A stretch of DNA of 64,000 nucleotides from Annona cherimola (lineage: Eukaryota > Streptophyta > Magnoliopsida > Magnoliales > Annonaceae), in NCBI GenBank assembly GCA_030490835.1, contig CM059973.1, positions 59,524,008 through 59,588,007 on the forward strand, read 5' to 3'. Each line of letters begins with the position of its first letter. The stretch's first letter is position 1. A program made the position numbers and the translations under genes. Positions 57,819 to 64,000 of the stretch are shown here, piece by piece. The notes beneath the pieces were generated by a model. It was not told the DNA's origin, made no database searches, and saw only the letters and a list, made by a program, of their open reading frames with translations.

Positions 57819-58793
57819 GGGATATATTCAGGTGCAGCAACGCTGCACCCGAATTCCCCATGCAGGTGTGCCATCGCACCATCCATTCCAGCGTGTGAGA
57901 TCCTGGCCGCTCGTTCGGCCCTGCGTGGGAGACTGCGTTTAGCCCGCAGCTGCTGCGTGTAGGTTGCAGTGGGGAGCTGGCATGCCGATTTTTGTGCTGA
58001 CTTCTGTCCCGTCGTGGAAACGTGGGAAGAGAGAAGGTGGCGCGTGAGGAAGAGAGGGGGAGAGTGTTGGGAAGCGGGACGGTTGAAGCGGGAAGAAAGG
58101 AAGAGAGGGGAAGAGGAGGCTGGAAGCTGGAAAAAGCTGCTGCGCATTCAATGTTGGCAGCAAGCTTGCCGCATTCCACATCATCTATTTCTGGCTATCC
58201 GCATGCTAAATGGTGGATCAGCATGCTATATACAAACGTAAGTGTATATTTTGCTACTAAAGGTCATCTTTTTGCGACTATTAGTTTCTTATCGTGTTGA
58301 ATGAGCATGCTATACTTGCATTGTGTAAAGTGAAATTGCAAGATATCTGTTTCATCTTTGCTTATCAGCATGCTATATGCACAAGTGTTTATATGCTATA
58401 CCTTGTCGTGTTGAATGAGCATGTTATTCCTGTATTGTGTAAAGTGAAATTGTAGGACATCTGTTTCATCTCTGCTTATCAGCATGCTATATGCACAAGT
58501 AAGTGTTTATATGCTATACTTGCTTATCGGCATGCTATATGCACAAGTAAGTGACGTGGAATGCGGCAAGCTTGCTGTCAGCATTGAATGCACAGCAGCT
58601 TTTTGCAGCCACTGCCTGACACATGGATCCCATACACGCATAGACGCACGCCCTCACCTACTCTCCCTGCAGCCTACTCGCGGCACCCTTCAACAGCTTA
58701 GATGACGTGCGCTAGAACGGACGGCCTGGATTGCATGGAGCGCGCGCCTGCACGGGAATTCGGGTGCAGCGTTGCTGCACCTGAATATATCCC
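57819..58793. mobile_element. Larger element in a (TA)n tract with 40 bp perfect ends
   Basis: TA tracts flank both sides. The first 40 bases and the complement of the last 40 are identical (GGGATATATTCAGGTGCAGC, then AACGCTGCACCCGAATTCCC), and each end contains its own small hairpin GGTGCAGC-AAC-GCTGCACC. Inner inverted segments at about 58141-58190 and 58557-58610 (CATTCAATGTTGGCAGCAAG against its complement) show longer arms. The middle is a tandem repeat. 975 bp, no recognised gene. Confidence 0.85.
58195..58560. repeat. Tandem repeat in the centre of the 57.8-58.8 kb element
   Basis: At least four copies of AGCATGCTATATGCACAAGT or close variants, interleaved with GTGTTTATATGCTATA and TTGAATGAGCATG blocks; larger units of roughly 120 bases repeat (GTAAAGTGAAATTG, ATCTGTTTCATC). 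Confidence 0.8.
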
Positions 58794-58835
58794 TATATAT
58801 ATATACATATATATATACATATATATATACATATA

Positions 58836-59215
58836 GGAACCTGTTCCGGTGCAGCGTCACTGCACCGGAACAGTCGTGCAGTGGCCCCAAAACGGGGCCC
58901 ACATGATCATGAAATTATGATCTACTCCACCTATTGTATTTAGAATAATGTATTCTATTACCATACCAATTTTCATCCCAATCAGATATGTATATGGGCC
59001 CCATCTGAAAACGGTACAAATCCAACGTAATAAAATAGTTTAATATAAATAACAACTTTAAAGTATCTGATTGGGATGAAAATTGGTATGGTAATAGAAT
59101 ACATTATTCTAAACGCAATGGGTGGAGTAGATCATGATTTGATGATCATGTGGGGCCTATTACAGCGATGCTGCACCGGAATTCCGGTGCAGCGTCGCTG
59201 CACCTGAATATTATC

Positions 59216-59216
<1 letters not shown>
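58836..59216. mobile_element. Fold-back MITE in a (TA)n tract, second copy
   Basis: Arms match 55053-55403 (CACATGATCATGAAATTATG, ATTGTATTTAGAATAATGTA, ATTGGTATGGTAATAGAATA). Each end has a palindrome: CCGGTGCAGCGTCACTGCAC on the left, GGTGCAGCGTCGCTGCACC on the right. TA repeats flank both sides. Confidence 0.88.

Positions 59217-59218
<2 letters not shown>

Positions 59219-59300
<82 letters not shown>
59219..59300. repeat. Long (TA)n microsatellite
   Basis: About 80 bases of uninterrupted AT repeats directly beside the MITE at 58836-59216. The true length in the genome may differ because such tracts assemble poorly. Confidence 0.95.
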
Positions 59301-59302
<2 letters not shown>

Positions 59303-60585
59303 TGCATGTATGTCCATTCTATCAGGGGAAAATAAATAGAAAACTAAAAGAGTTCTCAAAATGAAAAGGGGCCCCGGTTTTTGGGTACATATTTTTTTCA
59401 AACCACCAAATAACAAGTGCATTGGCTGACTGGTTAGCCATCTGCTCGAGATTGCCCAGCACGTGAAAAACAGATGATACCAGCATATCCTTCTCGCAAT
59501 AAAAAATGGACTGGTCTATACCTTCATTATGGCCCACATACGTCTCGTGGCAGTTGGTATTGGGCCTGATTCCTTGAAGTGCATTCCGATTGAATTTTAA
59601 TCTTTAATTGAATTTCAATCTTTACATAAGGCCCAACCGACATTTGATCAATAGAATCGGTTATAACTTAATAAAACCATTCTCATTGGTTGGATGCAAT
59701 AAACAGACTGTAAGAGTCAAATGAGGTTTTCTGAAGTGAAGCTCTTATCTATTTAGATGTTTTGCATTTCCTTTACTGAAATGATATATCGGGCACAATA
59801 TAAGCAATTGGAAAATGGGATTCGTAGGGACGCATCGACTGGAAAAGAATAAAATATAAGGCACCGTTTTCCACACTTTCTTGTTGATAAGGTATACAAT
59901 TAGATGGTACCCACAAAGAAATCAGTCTAATATCTTCATGATTGCATTGAATCAGCAAGATGAGTTGCACGTGAAAGGATTGTGTGAAATTAAGGTCTCC
60001 CAACATGCAATCAAAACCACCTTACAACATTCCTGACATTTGGCCTGACTCCAGTGACACACGAAGTCCTGCATGAAGGAAATCACCAAACATTAAAGAC
60101 CCACCATTAGTGTTGACATCGGCAGGCCGCGAACATGATACTATTGCAAATATTCACAGAATCCTTGACAAGGTATACACAACTACCATTTTTTTAGTAA
60201 AAAATTACTTGAATACCCTTAAAAGCAGTTAAATTTTAATATTAGGTTGAAAATTACTTTTTTATAGTAAAAGGTATGGTTTAGTCTCAACCCAATTAGG
60301 TCCCCAATTGACATGCTTGAGAGAACTAGGGACTATGAATGTTTTCATTTGGATCTAAAAATGATATCATCTCAGATAAATAAAAAAGAAAAAAGAAAAA
60401 AAAAATGTACTTCTTTAGCTTGCTCTCCGCTTCCATGCGTGAAAGTCTCCACACGGTTGCACGTCCCCACCTCTCCTTGCCCTCCTTAAATTGTGTTTTC
60501 CCAACGCTGCTCGCCTGCCCTTTTATATATGGAGCCGTGATCTTTTATGACTGGACGCACGTGCGTCTGGCCCAAAAGACATATT
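59301..60585. other. Spacer with a possible LINE RNase H remnant
   Basis: On the minus strand at about 59405-59480 a short reading (FHVLGNLEQMANQSANAL) resembles the end of a retroelement RNase H domain, which usually has a Glu-Gly-Asn then Ala-Asp-Leu-Ala pattern. The fit is loose. The rest shows nothing recognisable. Confidence 0.35.
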
Positions 60586-60589
60586 TTTT

Positions 60590-60842
60590 TATTTTTTTAT
60601 TTTTTTCACGGGTAAGTAAATTTAAGTGTATTAAATCTATAAACTAAATTTTATCATTTTTGGATGTTTTAAAGTATTTTTTTGGATTTTTAAATAAAGT
60701 GGCATTTCCATAATTTTTGGAGCTCAGAAAATTACGGAAATGCCACTGTGTTTAAAAATCCAAAAAAAATACTTAAAAACATCCAAAAATAGTAAATTTT
60801 AGTTTATAGATTTACTTACCCATGAAAAAAATGAAAAAAAAA
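60590..60842. mobile_element. Fold-back element, type 3
   Basis: Palindrome centred at about 60722. Arms share AAGTAAATTTAAGTGTATTA / TAGATTTACTTACC, TTTTTGGATGTTTTAAAGTA, GTGGCATTTCC and ATAATTTT with complements. Same internal order as type 1 (GTGGCATTT next to the centre, TTGGATTTTTAAA outward). Confidence 0.85.
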
Positions 60843-62076
60843 AGGTTTTGAGTCCGGCGGTAAAAGATCAGTCGGCTTATATATGTGAATTGCGTAGTCT
60901 TCGTCGCTGCATAGCGCTTGGTTTGCTACTTCGCATTGCTTGATTTTCATACCAGCTCCAGCTGTTGATTTTTCTCCCTTTTTTTTTTTTTTTTTTTTCA
61001 GAAAACAGTAATTGCTAACTTGGCCTAAATTGCATGCTAAAATCCACACGCCACCTAGCCTGGATTGGAAATTACGATGAAGACGGGCGGTGCTGCTGAA
61101 TGTGCACGCCATAAGAAATCCAGATGCATATACTTGGTAGATTTGCTTTTGACGGTGGAAAATTGGACGGCTCAATTGTAGAAATTGCTGAAATTAAGTA
61201 TTGCTGCAGGATTTCTATTTTGCACGATCTCGAATAGCTTTGGATGGACGGTTGAAAATTCTGGTGGGTTCGCACTTTTTTTTTTTTTCTTTTGCAGTTT
61301 ATATAAAAAATCTGGACGGTTGAATTTTCTGCTACTGCTTGACCATTAATTTTCTGAAGATGGACGCTGATTTGGTGGGTGAAATCTCACGTTTAGAATT
61401 TGGATATATTTTTGCTCTTCGTTTGCTTGGACCGTGATTTTATTTGGTTGGCCATGATTAATACTTGCAAAATATATAATTCTAGTTGTTACATCTTAAA
61501 TAAATTCTGCCCAACTAATAAAAATAAACCTCTAGCTCAAATATTTTTAATTTCAAGAAAAATATCACAAAATTATTAAAATAACTTAGAATTAATATTT
61601 AATATCCAAATGTGTCCAAAACATAATTTAAAGCAGTTTTTAAAGCAGTTTTTACTTTAAACCCAGATAATTACCCATCAAATTGGTACAAAATTTATGC
61701 CAAATATAACTTAAATTAACAATTATTGCAATGCCTCGGTGGCAACAAAAGATTCATTAGGTGAGATTCAATCACCCATTTTGTTGATGTGCAATTCCAA
61801 GATAATAGCAAGCGATGGGCATTGATTGATCTCTTGGCCAAGTTGATTCTTGTTGGTAAAAAATCATTAAGTAGCCTCCAACAGATTATTACAATTTTCC
61901 TTACTAACTTAATTTTCCAAAAAACTATGAGAACTTCCTATTCCAACATCCTTCTTAGGATTATGTCATTTCTTTCCTCTTTTATTTGTTCCATATGCCC
62001 CAACCTATGTGCTGATTTTACCCATATTTGCCCATTATTTTCATGAACCAATACTTATTGTCTCCTCTTATGTTAA
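60843..62076. other. Spacer
   Basis: AT-rich. T18-like run at about 60980-60999. Open frames on both strands lack family motifs. No gene recognised. Confidence 0.35.
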
Positions 62077-62085
62077 TAATTCTTC

Positions 62086-62545
62086 AGGATAATTGCTCTT
62101 ATACCCGTAACAAGTGCACATAATTCCTCTTATACTCACAACATTTCATAAATTATTTTTATACTTATAACATTTCACCCTAAATTCCTCTCATACCCAT
62201 GCCGTTAAAACCATCATTATCTACCCCATTGAAAAGACGATTTTGACAATTTAAAATTTTTTAATTGAGATAATTTAACCTTAATATCACTTAATTAATG
62301 GTAGTAAATCATTAATACAAGATATTAAATAACTTAAAGTCATATTAAGGTTGATTTATTTTAATTAGAAAAAAATTTCAAAGGGCAAAATCGTCTTTTC
62401 AATAGGACAGATAACGGTGGTTTTAACGGTGTGAGTATGAGAGAAATTTAGGATGAAATGTTATGGGTATAAAAAAAATTTATGAAATATTGTATTTATA
62501 AGAGGAATTATGTGCATTTATTATAAGTATAAGAGGAATTATCCT
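62086..62545. mobile_element. Mutator-like MITE with exact 9 bp target duplication
   Basis: Flanked by TAATTCTTC at 62077-62085 and 62546-62554. Terminal inverted repeats of about 160 bases start AGGATAATTGCTCTTATACC on the left and AGGATAATTCCTCTTATACT on the right, and reach inward to TGAAAAGACGATTTTG. 460 bp, no coding. Confidence 0.92.
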
Positions 62546-62554
62546 TAATTCTTC

Positions 62555-63180
62555 ACTACATTCCAACCGGTCCCTCTTGCTGCCAATCCAACTACAATTT
62601 TATTATGCTGATTACAATTCTAATCAATTAATTTATCCACCCTTACATCATTTGATATCAGCTCTGGCAAGGTCCCGTTCTCATCAGTGTTGAAAATAAC
62701 TGAAACTCCTAAAAGCAATTGATTTTTAAATTCTTAAAAATATAGCTTTCAAATATTATAAAATTTGGTATATAAATTAAATATGCTTACAATAATATCT
62801 TCGTAATAAATAAATAAAAGCTAATTAGGTGGGTGTTTTAGGAGCTCCTAAGAGGTTGACCTCATAGGATAAGGAATGCAACTCGAGCTCATGAAACTTG
62901 AGTTCATGCCTGAACCCTATTTGTAAACCTAAACCTTGACACTATTTTTGAAAATCAAGCTCGGGTTGAGTTTTGATTGAGTTTCTTCTATCTATATATA
63001 TTTGTTATTTGTGTTATACTTATTCAATTGCAATCAATATTCTCTATCAAGCCGAGTGATACAACTCCATGGTTTGGACTCAACAATATTTTATTTTCTA
63101 AATTTTAATAAGAAATGATCATATTAGCTTGAGCTAAATAATGGTTTACTTAGTTACTTCAAAAAACTCATTAAATTTTT
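62555..63180. other. Spacer
   Basis: No gene or repeat recognised. A stretch at 62860-63000 has repeated CTCGAGCT/TTGAGTT-like motifs without clear structure. Confidence 0.35.
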
Positions 63181-63184
63181 TTAT

Positions 63185-63435
63185 TTTCCTCCCCCATAAA
63201 CTTATTAATATAGATATATTTAATATATAAATCAAGTTTTTACTATTTTTGGATATATTTATATTTTTTTTTGGATTTTTAAACATTTGTGTATTTTAGC
63301 CATTTTCAACCATTAAAAAAGGCTAAATTACTGCTATTTTAAAAAAATTTCAAAAATATATTCGCATGTCTAAAAATGGTAAAACTTTATTTATATATTA
63401 AATACATTTAGATAAACAAATGCATGACTCATCTC
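63185..63435. mobile_element. Fold-back element, type 4 (diverged)
   Basis: Palindrome centred at about 63312 (TTTTAGCCATTTTCAACC ... AAAAAAGGCTAAA). Arms share TTTAATATATAAATCAAGTT, TTTTTACTATTTTTGGATAT and complements. Same plan as the other fold-back elements but more diverged. Confidence 0.7.
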
Positions 63436-63469
63436 AAAAAAATTAATAAGTTTTTTGAGATGAGTCATG
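63423..63469. repeat. Perfect hairpin
   Basis: CATGACTCATCTCAAAAAA and its exact complement are separated by a loop of about nine bases. It touches the right edge of the fold-back element at 63185-63435 and may be its terminal structure. Confidence 0.85.
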
Positions 63470-64000
63470 GCTAACAAGATCATTTCTCTATATTCTCAAA
63501 TTTAATCCCTACATGTTAACTCCCAAATGCATTAAATATTTAGAATATGTAAGTTTTATATTCAAAGCAATTTTTCTTCATAGATATATATATATATATA
63601 TATATTAATTTATATGGTAATTTGTAAGATGTTAATATATTTTTTAAAACTATGGAAGCGAAACGCATGTATTTCTTATGGAAATCACAATTAATTGTAC
63701 ATGATCAAGTCCCATCTATTATATCTTTTCAGTGACACAACCTTTATATATTTCTAATCAAAACTCACAAATTTTCTAATTAATTTTCTTTGTCAAGTAT
63801 AAGAATGGACTGAGTAAGCTCCCTTCTCTATTATAATTGTACGATAATTTCGCCTGAGACATCATTAAGCCATTGCTATATCTATAAGGCTTCTCGTGAT
63901 GTGTGTGTGGTCATTGACGAGGAGAATTATATTAAAAATAGAAAAGAGAAATAAACAAAATAAAGGTGGTGTAGGATAAAATGGTTACATCTGGAGTAGG
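63470..64000. other. Window end, no gene seen
   Basis: AT-rich with a (TA)n tract at about 63586-63605. Nothing recognised. Confidence 0.4.

Noticed and set aside
59219..59300. Origin or matrix-attachment function for the long TA tract
   Set aside because: It is better explained as the microsatellite target of the adjoining MITE; nothing else supports a special role.
58690..59422. Open frames made of Tyr-Ile repeats
   Set aside because: They are translations of the (TA)n microsatellite.
1..64000. CRISPR arrays or prokaryotic operons
   Set aside because: No regular repeat-spacer pattern exists, and all recognised genes are plant type with introns or plant-only domains.

Overview
The window reads as nuclear DNA of a flowering plant. 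Evidence: split genes with GT-AG introns, AT-rich gene-poor intergenic DNA, plant-only families (FAR1-type Mutator transposase, DUF1985/plant-mobile-domain fused to a C48 peptidase, an ATL RING-H2 ligase), and dense non-autonomous hAT and Mutator-like DNA elements. The lineage cannot be fixed from sequence alone.

Layout. 1-7.35 kb: a transposon-derived block. The plus strand carries the last four exons of a ULP-like C48 peptidase whose catalytic His and Cys positions are Thr and Ser. Convergent with it is a minus-strand 13-exon DUF1985-C48 gene with an intact His/Asp/Cys triad, then a FAR1/MULE transposase broken by one in-frame stop and one frameshift. 7.35-17.8 kb: no gene recognised, but diverged duplications, a minisatellite and a MITE-like repeat. 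17.84-25.30 kb (minus): a complete three-exon CCDC47 (DUF1682) gene with a 5.84 kb first intron holding an hAT element; a putative hAT element abuts its 5' side. 29.25-35.01 kb (plus): a complete four-exon TMEM18 gene whose 3.66 kb intron holds two 5S-rRNA-derived segments in opposite orientation. 35.4-48.7 kb: a transposon bed with fold-back elements, a hAT element nested in a Mutator-like MITE, a Pack-MULE with exact target duplication carrying pieces of a subtilase and an LRR receptor kinase fused in one ORF, and several members of one hAT terminal family. 49.7-51.9, 55.0-55.4 and 57.8-59.2 kb: MITEs lying in (TA)n tracts (Micron-like). 53.07-53.71 kb: an intact single-exon ATL RING-H2 ubiquitin ligase gene. 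56.6-57.5 kb: a decayed LINE. 60-64 kb: fold-back elements and one Mutator-like MITE with exact 9 bp target duplication.

The three ordinary host genes (CCDC47, TMEM18, ATL) are unrelated in function and do not form a cluster. Most of the remaining structure is transposon biology. The most notable points are the intact passenger peptidase beside a dead transposase, the doubly substituted pseudo-peptidase opposite it, the chimeric Pack-MULE ORF, and the repeated insertion of one MITE family into (TA)n.
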